Below, piece after piece: positions 1 through 7,949 of a stretch of DNA of 12,639 nt. Positions within the stretch are counted from its first letter, which is position 1; every line of letters begins with the position of its first letter. Below the pieces are notes generated by a model. It did not search any database. It saw nothing but the letters and a program-made list of their open reading frames with translations, and was not told where the DNA came from. A program made the position numbers and the translations under genes. Source of the stretch: DAIDKA01 sp049792815 (GTDB lineage Bacteria; Pseudomonadota; Gammaproteobacteria; Steroidobacterales; Steroidobacteraceae); NCBI GenBank assembly GCA_049792815.1, contig JBARBG010000093.1, forward strand, positions 1 through 12,639. Reading direction: 5' to 3'.

Positions 1-1
1 G

Positions 2-487
2 TTCCTGATCCGGGCCGCAAAGGCCTTCAAGATTCCCATCGTGCTGAGCTCGGTCGGCGTCGAGATGGGCGTGAACCGCCCGACGCGCGCCTCAATCCGC
101 AAGGAATTGCCCGAACTTGCGGTGATCGATCGAAGTTCCATGGACGCCTGGGAAGACAAGGCATTTCGGTCCGCGGTTGAAAAGACCGGCAAGAAAAAGC
201 TGATCTTCGGCGCCCTTTATACCGAGATCTGTCTGGCGTTCCCGATCGTCGATGCCATGCGGGATGGCTATGAGGCCATGTTCGTCGTCGACGCCGTGGG
301 CGGAATGTCGCAACTTGCGCACCGGACCGCCATCGAGCGCCTGACCGCGGCCGGCGCTGTTCCGAACACTTCCCTCGCGCTGGTGACCGAACTCTTCCGC
401 GACTGGAAGTCCCCGATTGCCAACAAGGCCCGGGACGTCATCACGTGGTATCTCCCCGAGGTCCAGAAGCTAGCCGCAAGGCGCTGA
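2..487 (+). CDS. YcaC-like isochorismatase-family cysteine hydrolase (5' truncated by window edge)
   Basis: The reading frame is open from the first bases, so the true start and the N-terminal part, including the usual catalytic Asp, lie left of the window. The 161 visible residues match the C-terminal three quarters of the YcaC branch of the isochorismatase-like hydrolases, which usually have about 200-220 residues. Recognisable blocks are MDAWEDKAF, then GKKKLIFGALYTEICLAF with the nucleophilic Cys (codon 230-232), then GYEAMFVVDAVGG, and a late ELFRDWK. The TE-C-x-x-F context is typical of the family. These are soluble cysteine hydrolases acting on amides or related small molecules, and the substrate here cannot be told. 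The stop lies 44 nt before the SDR gene on the same strand, which suggests one transcript. Family assignment is confident, function is not. Confidence 0.88.
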   Translation, partial: FLIRAAKAFKIPIVLSSVGVEMGVNRPTRASIRKELPELAVIDRSSMDAWEDKAFRSAVEKTGKKKLIFGALYTEICLAFPIVDAMRDGYEAMFVVDAVGGMSQLAHRTAIERLTAAGAVPNTSLALVTELFRDWKSPIANKARDVITWYLPEVQKLAARR

Positions 488-531
488 GGCTTGCTCCTTA
501 CGTCGCCACATCGATTCGAAAGGAAAACACA

Positions 532-1401
532 ATGTCATCCTCAATCGCACAGTTAAGCCGGTCCGTCGCCATCACGGGCGCAGGCGCTGGCCTCGGCCGA
601 GAAATTGCGCTGGGACTGACCGCCAAAGGCTATACCGTTTTCGGCACGGCCCTGTCCGAGATCGAGGTCCAAGAACTGAAGGACGCGTCGGATGGCCACG
701 TGAGCCTGGCCATCTGCGACATGACCCAGGAAGCGTCGGTGCAAGCCTGGGCGGGTAGCGTGTCCGATAGGCTCGGCGATGCTGGACTGGATCTCCTGAT
801 CAACAACGCCGGGATCCTAACGCCAGGGCCGATTGAGATTCTGCCGCTCAACGCCATCCGGCGCGAGTTTGATGTCAATGTCTTCGGCGCCCTGTCGGTC
901 ATCAACGCCTTTCTGCCGGCGCTTCGCAAGGCACACGGGCGCATCGTTCAGGTCAGTACCTGGACGGCCAGCGTGCCGCTGCCGTTCAACGGGCCCTCCG
1001 GTGCATCGAAGGCGGCCATGGAAGTGTTCTCGGCCGTCTATCGCGCGGAGCTCAAGTCCTTTGGCATCGATGTCGTCGTGGCCGCCGCCGGCAACATGAA
1101 AACCGGAGGCCCTGCCAAGACCGCATCCGCGCTGGCTCGCTTCGCGCAGGGCATGACCCCGGCGCAACGGGTTTTGTATGGACCGGCATTCGACACATTC
1201 ACTGCCAAGCTCAACGGCATGCAAAGCGAGGGGCTCGACGCCGCATCGGCCGCCGCGCGAGTGATCGAAGTCGCCGAGCAGATCCCCGCCCCAAGCCGTG
1301 CGGCAGTCGGCTCCGACGCGGAGCAAATGCTCAAGGCCGCTCGGGAACGAACCGATGCCGAACTCGACGCCCTTCGCCTCCAGATTGTCGGTCTCGGCTG
1401 A
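532..1401 (+). CDS. Short-chain dehydrogenase/reductase with altered active site
   Basis: A 289-residue classical-type SDR. It shows the cofactor glycine motif TGAGAGLG at residues 15-22, NNAG at 91-94 and the structural Asn at 116 (DVNVFGAL). The active-site Lys is K160 in GASKAAME. Four residues before it, where classical SDRs carry the catalytic Tyr, codon 997-999 is TCC (Ser156). The position aligned with the catalytic Ser is Thr143 in VSTWTAS. The protein therefore looks like an SDR fold that may bind NAD(P) but lacks the usual proton donor. The start chosen is the ATG at 532, which has AAAGGA 7 nt upstream. The frame is open further upstream to 445, but that would overlap the hydrolase and has no comparable ribosome site. 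The SnoaL-like gene follows 39 nt downstream, so the two are probably co-transcribed. The fold is certain, catalysis doubtful. Confidence 0.9.
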   Translation: MSSSIAQLSRSVAITGAGAGLGREIALGLTAKGYTVFGTALSEIEVQELKDASDGHVSLAICDMTQEASVQAWAGSVSDRLGDAGLDLLINNAGILTPGPIEILPLNAIRREFDVNVFGALSVINAFLPALRKAHGRIVQVSTWTASVPLPFNGPSGASKAAMEVFSAVYRAELKSFGIDVVVAAAGNMKTGGPAKTASALARFAQGMTPAQRVLYGPAFDTFTAKLNGMQSEGLDAASAAARVIEVAEQIPAPSRAAVGSDAEQMLKAARERTDAELDALRLQIVGLG

Positions 1402-1440
1402 GACCTCCGCATTCCCCATATTTTGATGAAGGAGACTCCA

Positions 1441-1899
1441 ATGCTCGTACTCGTCAATCCAAACGACAGTCGCGCCGTGCGCAACAAGGACAACGTGCTG
1501 GCTCTCTATGACCTGATGATCAACCGGAAGCGGTCGGAGGATGCGACGGCAACCTTCCTACGTCCCGACTACATCCAGCACAACCCCCTGATCGCCGACG
1601 GGTCGGTGGCCCTGGGGCAGTACTTCGGACAGGTCACTCGGGCGCATGAACGTGCGCGCGTGGTGGTCCACAAAATCATCGCTGTCGGCGACTACGTGTT
1701 CGCCCACGTAAACTTTCTGAACCTTCTGACCGACGACCCTGCCGACACCGGCATCGCAGGTGTCGATATCTACCGGTTCGACAGCGATGGCAAGGCTGTC
1801 GAGCATTGGGACACTCTGCAGCTCGTCGGTGACCCGACCAACTCGGCCCCGTGGGTTGGTCCCAACATCCCTCGCGCCAATGCCCAGGGCATGTTCTGA
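1441..1899 (+). CDS. SnoaL/NTF2-like protein (polyketide-cyclase-type fold)
   Basis: A 152-residue protein resembling the predicted SnoaL-like aldol-condensation enzymes (COG4922-type). Visible family features are NVLALYDLMINRKR near the N terminus, then FLRPDYIQHNPLIADG. Further on come a central strand region (VVHKIIAVGDYVFAHVNF) and a C-terminal DIYRFDSDGKAVEHWDTLQ. The DIYR-x-FDSDGK-x-x-EHWD stretch is characteristic of SnoaL-like proteins, which form a small alpha+beta barrel with a pocket. Members range from cyclases to proteins of unknown role, so no substrate is claimed. The start at 1441 is chosen because AAGGAG (1429-1434) lies 6 nt upstream. Earlier in-frame starts at 1423 and 1426 would place that ribosome site inside the gene. 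It is the last gene of the plus-strand run and is followed by the hairpin at 1920-1940. Confidence 0.85.
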   Translation: MLVLVNPNDSRAVRNKDNVLALYDLMINRKRSEDATATFLRPDYIQHNPLIADGSVALGQYFGQVTRAHERARVVVHKIIAVGDYVFAHVNFLNLLTDDPADTGIAGVDIYRFDSDGKAVEHWDTLQLVGDPTNSAPWVGPNIPRANAQGMF

Positions 1900-1919
1900 G
1901 GGGCGGCGGCCCGACGAAG

Positions 1920-1940
1920 GCCGAGCTAGCCTAGCTCGGC
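1920..1940. terminator. GC-rich inverted repeat between convergent genes
   Basis: The 8-nt arms GCCGAGCT (1920-1927) and AGCTCGGC (1933-1940) pair perfectly around the 5-nt loop AGCCT. The hairpin sits 20 nt past the plus-strand stop at 1899, and the TAG stop of the minus-strand gene (1926-1928) lies inside it. Neither strand has a clear T-run after the stem, so it is not a textbook intrinsic terminator. It may act as a bidirectional RNA-end or stabilising structure between the two converging transcripts. Confidence 0.4.
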
Positions 1941-2594
1941 TCCGCGCCGACCCAAAGCCACCAGGTCGGCGCTTTCCAACACACGCTTGGATCCACCCCT
2001 GCGTGCGGCGAGGATCATCGCGCGGCCGAGTTCTTCAGTCGTGATGACGCCATTGGGCCAGAGCCACTGGAGTATTGGCCAAAGGGGTGACACCAGCGCG
2101 AGCAATATCCCGCCGCCGGGCGCCTTCGAGCGCTCACCGTGCATCGGGCGCAGCGCTCCGAGGCGAATCATGATCGCCTCGGGAAACAGCGCGAGAAGAT
2201 CGCTTTCCGTGCGGCCCTTCACTCGGGCCCACATGGCCTTGCCGCCGGTGCCCATGCCGGAGACGTAGAGGAACCGCATCTTGGCATTCTGACGAGCCAA
2301 GGCGCGGGCCCAACCCATCGTGAGGTCGTACGTGAGGTGCGTGAATTGCGCTTCGCTCATGCGTACAGAGGAGACGCCAAGGCAGAACAAGCACGTATCG
2401 TAGTCGTTCAACTCGCCGGCATCCACGGTGGTGTCGAACAGATCCGCGTGGACGAGATCACGCAGTTTCGGATGCGATTCACCGGACGGCTTGCGGCCGA
2501 TCGACAGAACGGACTCGATGTCCGGGTCGAGGAGGCATTGGCGAAGGACGCCCCTTCCCACCATGCCCGTCGCGCCGAAGAGAATGACCTTCAT
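1926..2594 (-). CDS. Atypical SDR / NAD(P)-binding protein, NmrA/HTATIP2-like
   Basis: A 222-residue Rossmann-fold protein. The N terminus is MKVILFGATGMVG, with the dinucleotide-binding GATGxxG motif at residues 7-13, followed by a GR-type second strand end (SVLSIGRKPSG). Later landmarks are YDTCLFCLGVSS, the strand FLYVSGMGTGG and MWARVKGRTE. The last corresponds to the YxxxK region of SDRs, with Trp in place of Tyr, as is usual in this atypical group. It then continues with MIRLGALRP. Related proteins sense or bind NAD(P)H or carry out uncharacterised reductions. No specific reaction is claimed. The gene converges with the SnoaL-like gene. The sequence upstream of its ATG is G-rich (GGGCGGGGGG) but not an ideal ribosome site. 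The 155 nt between it and the next minus-strand gene suggest it may have its own promoter, although none is clear. Confidence 0.87.
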   Translation of the reverse strand: MKVILFGATGMVGRGVLRQCLLDPDIESVLSIGRKPSGESHPKLRDLVHADLFDTTVDAGELNDYDTCLFCLGVSSVRMSEAQFTHLTYDLTMGWARALARQNAKMRFLYVSGMGTGGKAMWARVKGRTESDLLALFPEAIMIRLGALRPMHGERSKAPGGGILLALVSPLWPILQWLWPNGVITTEELGRAMILAARRGGSKRVLESADLVALGRRGAELG

Positions 2595-2749
2595 CGCCCC
2601 CCCGCCCAGTTCTCGGCGAGCCTACCCTGATGTTCAATCCTAAAGACGTTCAGAGCTCGAGATTCCTGCACCAGCCACCGAAGCGAGGTCCAGCAGATAA
2701 TTAGCCATCCCGAAAGTCCAGTGCAAATCCCGACAACAAAAACTGCAGC

Positions 2750-4195
2750 CTACAAGGCTTCCTTTTCCCAGCCGCCTCCCAAGGCCTTGAACACCGCAAT
2801 TTGATCCTGTACTAGCGTCGCATCGGAAGAGGCGACCGCGCCATCGAGGCTCACCAATGACTGCTCAGTCGTGAGGAGCTCGAGCGCGCTCAGTGAGCCT
2901 GCCGCAAACTCGTCGCGTGCAATCTCGAAGGAGCGGTGGATGCGGCCCTGCGCCTCCACCAGAGCTTGTCGATTATCCAAAGTGGCGCTGTAGGTCGAGA
3001 GGGCCTGCTCCGTTTCCTTCAAAGCCGTGAGCACGACCGAATCGAATGCGGCGAGCGCCGCCGCCTGGGTCGCCGTGGCTTGACGCACCCGTGCGCGCGG
3101 GGCCGCTTGATTGGGGAAAGACCAGCTGATCGAGGGTCCCAGCCCCCAGATGAGCCCAGCATTTGTCGTCAGTTGCGACACCTCGGTCGCGGCCCCGCCA
3201 TAGAAGCCGGTCAGCCGGATGGTCGGATAAAGGTCGGCCGTCGCCACCCCGATGGTCGCGGTCGCAGCGGCGAGTCGTCGCTCCGCCTGGCGCACATCAG
3301 GCCGGCGACTGATGAGCGTGCGTCCGTCCCCTACGGGGATCAGGGCACTCAGGTGCGGTGGGGTGACACAGACCTCCAGCTCGCGCGGGGCGTTGGCCGG
3401 CGTTCGGCCCAGCAGCGCCGTGATCTCAAAAAGTGCCGCACGGCGCAACCCCTCGAGCTGGGGAATGCTGGCCCGGACTTGAGACACGAGCGCTTCTGAG
3501 CGCTGCACGTCGAATTGCGAACCGGCCCCTGCCTCGTAGCGCTGCTGGGTAATCTCTGCCTCGCGGGTCACGATGTCGCGCGACTGGGCGGCCACGGTGA
3601 GCTGTTCTCCGAGGGTGCAGATCGCCGCGTAAGCTTGCGCGGTTTGCGCCGCGACCACGACCCGTACGGAATCGCGGGCCGCGGCCACGGAGTCGGCATT
3701 GGCACGGGCCTGCTCGAGACTGCGGCGGATACGGCCGAAGAGATCGACCTCGTAGGCGGCCTGAAAGACATCCTCATAGAGCCAGATTGTCTGCGGCCGA
3801 TGATCCCCGAGCTCGAGAATTTCATCCGTCACCGGATCGCGCCCGCGGACACCCGCTGCGGCCGCTTCCGTAGAGGGAAAGCGCTCGGCGCCGACGATCG
3901 CCAGTGCGGCGCGGGCGGCCGCAAGGTTCGCATCGGCGGCCGCCAGATCTCGGTTGGCCGTGAGCGCCTCCTGCACCAGCTTGTCGAGCTGTGGATCCTC
4001 GTAGAGCCGCCACCAGGCGGCCGGCGGAGGCGCGGCAGTTTCCAGCGCAGCATCCAGCGAGACGGGCGGCGCTGCGGCGCCCGGCGGCAGCGCCGGCGCC
4101 TGGTAATTCGGCCCGGCAGTGCACGCTGCGAGGCAGGTGAGGGCGCCGCCGAGCAGGGCGCGGATTCGAATCGGGGACTGCGAGGCGAATTTCAT
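2750..4195 (-). CDS. NodT-family outer-membrane efflux lipoprotein (TolC-like)
   Basis: A 481-residue outer-membrane factor for tripartite efflux. The N terminus has basic residues, a hydrophobic stretch and a lipobox LAAC with Cys25 as the lipidation site, followed by TAGPNYQAP, typical of NodT-family proteins. Two OEP-type repeats follow. The first has PPAAWWRLYEDPQLDKLVQEAL then NRDLAAADANLAAARA. The second half includes RRPDVRQAERRLAAATATIGVATADLYPTI, a hallmark of the family. Long alanine-rich helices match the periplasmic coiled-coil barrel. The start codon overlaps the stop of the upstream MFS gene by 4 bp (ATGA), implying translational coupling. It completes the pump by forming the channel through the outer membrane. 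Length is normal for the family. No clear terminator is seen in the 155 nt after its stop. Confidence 0.95.
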   Translation of the reverse strand: MKFASQSPIRIRALLGGALTCLAACTAGPNYQAPALPPGAAAPPVSLDAALETAAPPPAAWWRLYEDPQLDKLVQEALTANRDLAAADANLAAARAALAIVGAERFPSTEAAAAGVRGRDPVTDEILELGDHRPQTIWLYEDVFQAAYEVDLFGRIRRSLEQARANADSVAAARDSVRVVVAAQTAQAYAAICTLGEQLTVAAQSRDIVTREAEITQQRYEAGAGSQFDVQRSEALVSQVRASIPQLEGLRRAALFEITALLGRTPANAPRELEVCVTPPHLSALIPVGDGRTLISRRPDVRQAERRLAAATATIGVATADLYPTIRLTGFYGGAATEVSQLTTNAGLIWGLGPSISWSFPNQAAPRARVRQATATQAAALAAFDSVVLTALKETEQALSTYSATLDNRQALVEAQGRIHRSFEIARDEFAAGSLSALELLTTEQSLVSLDGAVASSDATLVQDQIAVFKALGGGWEKEAL

Positions 4196-5808
4196 GACCT
4201 CGCCGACCTGCTGGTCGCAAACATAGACGGGGCGGAGGCGGGCCCCGTCGGCGCCACGCTGCGCGTGACCACGATCAGGAGCGCCACGGCGGTCAAGAAT
4301 GCGATGGCCACAAAGCCATCCATGACGGCCTGGGTGGTGGCGGCCGCCCGCACCAGGGTTCCGAGCACCGCCTCCCCGCGGTGTACGGCGCCGACCGGAT
4401 CGATCTCGCGGGTCGTCGCCGCACCGTAGGCGCCAATTCTTTCCACCACCCGTGCATCACCCGCCTGCACGTGCAGTCCGATCAGGTTCGATGCGATCTG
4501 CTCGCGAATCCGCGCCAGGGTGGTAATGAAGGCCGAGCCGATCTCCCCGCCCATCAGCCGCGCCGTCTGCAAGACGGCACCAAACGTCAGCGCGTCCTGA
4601 GGTTTGAGATGGAGGATGCCGAAGAAGATCACGCCCGAGAGCGCAAAGCTCTGCCCCAGCGCCTGAAGCAGCGCGGAGGGCAGAAACTGGTCCGAACCCC
4701 AGATGGGAGTCAGTTTGTAGGCGACCATCAGACAGGCAATGCTAATGAAGATGAAACCGATCGAAGAGACCAGGCGCGGATCGGAGCGACGTAGCATCAG
4801 CGCCGCCAGCGGACAGAAGAGCAGCTGGGGAGCCGCTATCCACAGCAGCGTACCGCCCACCTCCAGGTCACGATAGCCGCGCACCGATCCGAGGTACAAC
4901 GGTATCAGATAGCTCGTGGCGAGAATCGTCAGACGCAGGAAGGCAATCAAAATGAACTGACTCGGCATAGGCGCGCCGAACACCACCCGCAGGTCCAGCA
5001 GCGGATGCGCCGCGGTGGCCTCATGAGCGAAGAATGCCAGCAGCAGCAAGCCTCCCGCCAGCAGCAGTCCCCATTCCAGCCCGGAATTCAGCCAGTCGAG
5101 TCGGTTGCCTTGATCGAGCGCCGCGTAGAGCAGGGCCAGTCCTGCTCCGCCGCTCGCTAGGCCGAAGAAGTCGCGCGGCGGAGCCACCGTGATCGGCTTT
5201 TGAACGACTCCGTAGCGCAGGCACAGGCTCATGATGAGGGCCAGGGGCACGTTCTGCCAGAAGATCCACCGCCAGGAGTGATGCTCGACGTACCAGCCCT
5301 CCAGTGAGGCCGAGATGTTCAGCGACAGCTCGAGATTCAGTGCATAGATGGCAATGCCGAACGCCCAGTACTTGGGCGGGGTATTGAGCAGGAGGAAGCT
5401 CAGGGTCAGCGGGATGAAGAACCCCGAGGCTGTCCCGCCCAAAAACTGCATGGACAGCAGCATCGACAGCGTCGCCGAATACGGGGTCAGGAGCGAGATC
5501 ACCGCAAAGGCGAGCGACGCCCAGATCAATACCCGGCGCGAGCCGTAGGCCGCCCCCGCCCACACGGCGAACAGGGTGACGAACATCTGGGCGACGGTCT
5601 GTGCGGTGGTGATCCAGGCGCCCTCATCGAATCCGGCGCCCACGGCGCCGCGAATATCAGCGAGTCCGAAACTGGACAACCGCCCGTTCAGGGTCGAGAT
5701 GAACGTTCCCATGAGCACGGCGACGAGCCCAAGCCACGGTATGGAATCTGGCGGTGAAGGCAGAGTCGGGGCGGACAGACCCAGCCCGCGTGGTGGCACG
5801 GCGCTCAT
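4192..5808 (-). CDS. DHA2-family MFS efflux pump (EmrB-like)
   Basis: A 538-residue inner-membrane transporter with about 14 hydrophobic segments, the size and layout of drug:proton antiporter family 2. Recognisable parts are FDEGAWITTAQTVAQM in helix 2, GSRRVLIWAS in the helix 2-3 loop, QFLGGTASGFFIPLTLSFLL, and SWRWIFWQNVPLALIM before helix 6. The usual D1 motif of EmrB (LDxTIVNVALP) is here LNGRLSSFGLADI, so the conserved Asp and the TIVN residues are missing. This suggests a subgroup distinct from E. coli EmrB. The gene overlaps the adaptor gene (ATGA at 5805-5808) and the outer-membrane factor gene (ATGA at 4192-4195), making a compact three-gene unit. It probably exports hydrophobic or aromatic compounds from the cytoplasm, but the substrate is inferred only at class level. 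Confidence 0.93.
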   Translation of the reverse strand: MSAVPPRGLGLSAPTLPSPPDSIPWLGLVAVLMGTFISTLNGRLSSFGLADIRGAVGAGFDEGAWITTAQTVAQMFVTLFAVWAGAAYGSRRVLIWASLAFAVISLLTPYSATLSMLLSMQFLGGTASGFFIPLTLSFLLLNTPPKYWAFGIAIYALNLELSLNISASLEGWYVEHHSWRWIFWQNVPLALIMSLCLRYGVVQKPITVAPPRDFFGLASGGAGLALLYAALDQGNRLDWLNSGLEWGLLLAGGLLLLAFFAHEATAAHPLLDLRVVFGAPMPSQFILIAFLRLTILATSYLIPLYLGSVRGYRDLEVGGTLLWIAAPQLLFCPLAALMLRRSDPRLVSSIGFIFISIACLMVAYKLTPIWGSDQFLPSALLQALGQSFALSGVIFFGILHLKPQDALTFGAVLQTARLMGGEIGSAFITTLARIREQIASNLIGLHVQAGDARVVERIGAYGAATTREIDPVGAVHRGEAVLGTLVRAAATTQAVMDGFVAIAFLTAVALLIVVTRSVAPTGPASAPSMFATSRSARS

Positions 5809-6875
5809 CGGCGCTTGTCCTCAGCGTAGATCGATGCTTCCACGGACATTCCCGGTATGAGCCGACTCGCAAGACCGTCGGCATCATCGATGGCGATCTT
5901 CACCGCGATACGTTGCACCACCTTGGTGAAGTTTCCCGTCGCGTTGTCGGGCGGCAGCAGTGCAAACTCAGCGCCGGAGGCCGGCGCGAACTGCAGCAAA
6001 TGGCCGCGCAGCTTGTGACCGGGAAAGCTGTCGACGGTGATTTCAGCCTTCTGGCCGACCGCCATGTGCGTAATCTGGGTCTCCTTGTAGTTGGCAATGA
6101 CCCAAACTGTCGGTAGCGGTGTGAGCGTCGTGATCTGGGTGCCCACCCCCACCAACTGGCCTGGCTTGACCTGGCGCCGGCCGATCACCCCATCCTGCGG
6201 CGCGGTCACCGTGGTGTACTGCAGATTGAGCCGCGCCGTAATGAGAGCGGCGCGCGCCGCCGCAAGGGCCGCCTGGCTTTGTTCGAGTTGCCCATCGAGC
6301 ACGGCAAGGTCACGCTCGGTGGCCAGCGCCTGCGCGCGATTCTGCCCAAGTTGCGCCTCAAGCTGGGCGTGAGTCGTGTCCAGCTTTTCACGCGCTTCGG
6401 TCGAGGAGGAGCCGGTTTGCAGCAATCGCAGCTGCCGAGCGCGGTCTTTGTCGTTCTGCCGCTGAAGGGCCGTCGTCGAAGCAACGACCTCACGCGCCGC
6501 GTCGATATTGGCCCGCTGCAGTTCACGCTGAGCCTGGAGCGTCCGAGATTGGGCCTGGGCGGCGGCAATGGCCGCCTCCGCCTGGGCCACGGCGGCCCGA
6601 TAGTCCTCATCGACCAGCTGCGCCAGTACCTGGCCGCGGTGAACCTGCTGGTAGTCCTGAATCGGCAGATCTCGCAGGTAGCCTGCCACCTTGGAGGTGA
6701 TCGGCGTGAGATCTGACTCCAGGTAGGCATCGTTCGTACGCTGCCAACCCTCACCGCCCTCCCAGCGGTTCCAGTTGGTCGACACGATCGCAATAATCGC
6801 GATCGCCACCAGGAACACCAGAATGCGCCAGGTGAACTCGAAGATCCTGTTCCAGTCGGGCCGGAAGGCGTTCAC
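5805..6875 (-). CDS. EmrA/HlyD-family membrane fusion protein (efflux adaptor)
   Basis: A 356-residue periplasmic adaptor anchored by one N-terminal helix (about residues 15-31, RILVFLVAIAIIAIVS). A lipoyl-type half motif follows (TPITSKVAGYLRDLPIQDYQ, then VHRGQVLAQLVDEDY). Next is a long Ala/Gln-rich coiled-coil hairpin at about residues 90-210. After that come the second lipoyl half (TVTAPQDGVIGRRQVKPGQL) and the beta-barrel with TVWVIANYKETQITHMAVGQ. The C-terminal stretch with LLPPDNATGNFTKVVQRI is a clear EmrA signature. It links the MFS pump to the outer-membrane factor. The start is GTG at 6873-6875 and no good ribosome site precedes it, so the first gene of the unit may be weakly initiated. 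The 108-nt gap to the marC-like gene presumably holds the operon promoter, but no convincing -35/-10 pair was found. Confidence 0.94.
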   Translation of the reverse strand: MNAFRPDWNRIFEFTWRILVFLVAIAIIAIVSTNWNRWEGGEGWQRTNDAYLESDLTPITSKVAGYLRDLPIQDYQQVHRGQVLAQLVDEDYRAAVAQAEAAIAAAQAQSRTLQAQRELQRANIDAAREVVASTTALQRQNDKDRARQLRLLQTGSSSTEAREKLDTTHAQLEAQLGQNRAQALATERDLAVLDGQLEQSQAALAAARAALITARLNLQYTTVTAPQDGVIGRRQVKPGQLVGVGTQITTLTPLPTVWVIANYKETQITHMAVGQKAEITVDSFPGHKLRGHLLQFAPASGAEFALLPPDNATGNFTKVVQRIAVKIAIDDADGLASRLIPGMSVEASIYAEDKRR

Positions 6876-6983
6876 ACGTCGTTGTCCGAATCTTGTTCTT
6901 ACGTTAAAGCGCGACGGGCGACGGTATCACCCTTCGAGAAGTCCTCGTTTCTTAGCATACACGCGGCTTCGCCCAGCAGGCCA

Positions 6984-7667
6984 CTACCCAGCGGCCGCCC
7001 CGTGGAGCACTGCGGATAGCATCGTCCGCAGACCATTCCACATGATCTGCACGCCGATGCAAAACAAGATGAAGGCCGAAAGGCGAATCAGTATGTTGGT
7101 TCCCGTTCGCCCGAGTTTGTTCAGGATCCGGTCCGCGTAGCGATAGCAAAGATAAATGCTCACTGCGACAATGAATACGCCAATGACATGAGCCAGCGCA
7201 GTGGTAAAGAGGGATCTGAATTCCCGAGGAGGATTGGCGCCCAGGGTGATCGCCACGGATATGGAACCGGGACCGACTGTTAAGGGCATGGTCAGTGGAT
7301 AGAACGCTCGCTGCGTGATGACATCCGGATCAGGAGTCGACATGCGATCAGAGACCGCGGGTGACCCGGGAGTCATTAAGAAGGACCAGCCGATGGCACA
7401 CACGATCAATCCGCCACCGACCTGCACGGCTGGAATCGACACGCCAAAGATATCCAGAACGTAGGCGCCGATCAGTACCGAGACTGCCAACAGGAAGAAA
7501 CTGTTTATAGAGACCAGTCGCGCCGTGCGGGCCCGATCCTGTGGCGTCAGAGGACTGACCATTGCCAGATAAATCGGAGCTCCCCCCAATGGATCAACAA
7601 TGGGAAAGAGCGCTGCGATCGCCAGTAGGACTACAGCAATGAAGTGTTGAATGGCCTGCAAGGGCAT
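6984..7667 (-). CDS. MarC-family integral membrane protein
   Basis: A 227-residue protein with six predicted membrane helices and the MarC/NAAT family landmarks. These are LFPIVDPLGGAPIYLAM near the N terminus, QVGGGLIVCAIGWSFLM in the middle, and QRAFYPLTMPLTVGPGSISVAITLGA. The C-terminal part contains RLSAFILFCIGVQIMWNGL. The P-L-T-x-P-L-T-V-G-P-G block is diagnostic. The family was named after the E. coli mar locus but has no agreed transport function, and no role in drug resistance should be assumed. The gene lies upstream of the efflux unit on the same strand, separated by 108 nt, so joint transcription is possible but not shown. It is divergent from the aldehyde dehydrogenase. No strong ribosome site precedes the ATG. 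Confidence 0.93.
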   Translation of the reverse strand: MPLQAIQHFIAVVLLAIAALFPIVDPLGGAPIYLAMVSPLTPQDRARTARLVSINSFFLLAVSVLIGAYVLDIFGVSIPAVQVGGGLIVCAIGWSFLMTPGSPAVSDRMSTPDPDVITQRAFYPLTMPLTVGPGSISVAITLGANPPREFRSLFTTALAHVIGVFIVAVSIYLCYRYADRILNKLGRTGTNILIRLSAFILFCIGVQIMWNGLRTMLSAVLHGAAAG

Positions 7668-7949
7668 TGGGATCGCGCTCTGGTTACCGGACGAGTCAGA
7701 TCAAGGTGAACGCACTCTCTACCATTTACCATAATTGGTATCTAGTGTGCTAACTCGTTGAAAGATCAGTTATTAATCGTCATACCATCGCAATTGGACC
7801 GTGTGCAGTCTGGCGCGTTCTGCAAGAGCATTGGCGTCTTTTGCTAGTTACGCGGACCCGCATCTGAGCCACACTGAATTTGAGAGCCGGGGTCCTTCCA
7901 AAAACACAGCGACCTTGGTAAAGCCGAGACTTCATGAAGGGTGACACAG
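7668..7949. promoter_or_regulatory. Divergent intergenic region with a candidate operator
   Basis: These 282 nt separate two genes that start outward and must hold promoters for both. A 14-bp dyad at 7727-7740 (TACCA, 4 nt, TGGTA) lies in the most AT-rich part and could bind a regulator, for example the AraC-type protein encoded two genes away. A weak promoter towards the aldehyde dehydrogenase may be TTGAAA at 7758-7763 with CATACC at 7781-7786 (17-nt spacer), but the -10 match is poor. No RNA gene was recognised. Confidence 0.35.

Noticed and set aside
817..1419. Minus-strand 200-residue frame
   Set aside because: It is a shadow of the SDR gene, whose sense strand shows clear motifs.
3515..4429. 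Plus-strand 304-residue frame
   Set aside because: It is antisense to the efflux genes, Arg/Gly-rich from high-GC shadow coding and without any domain.
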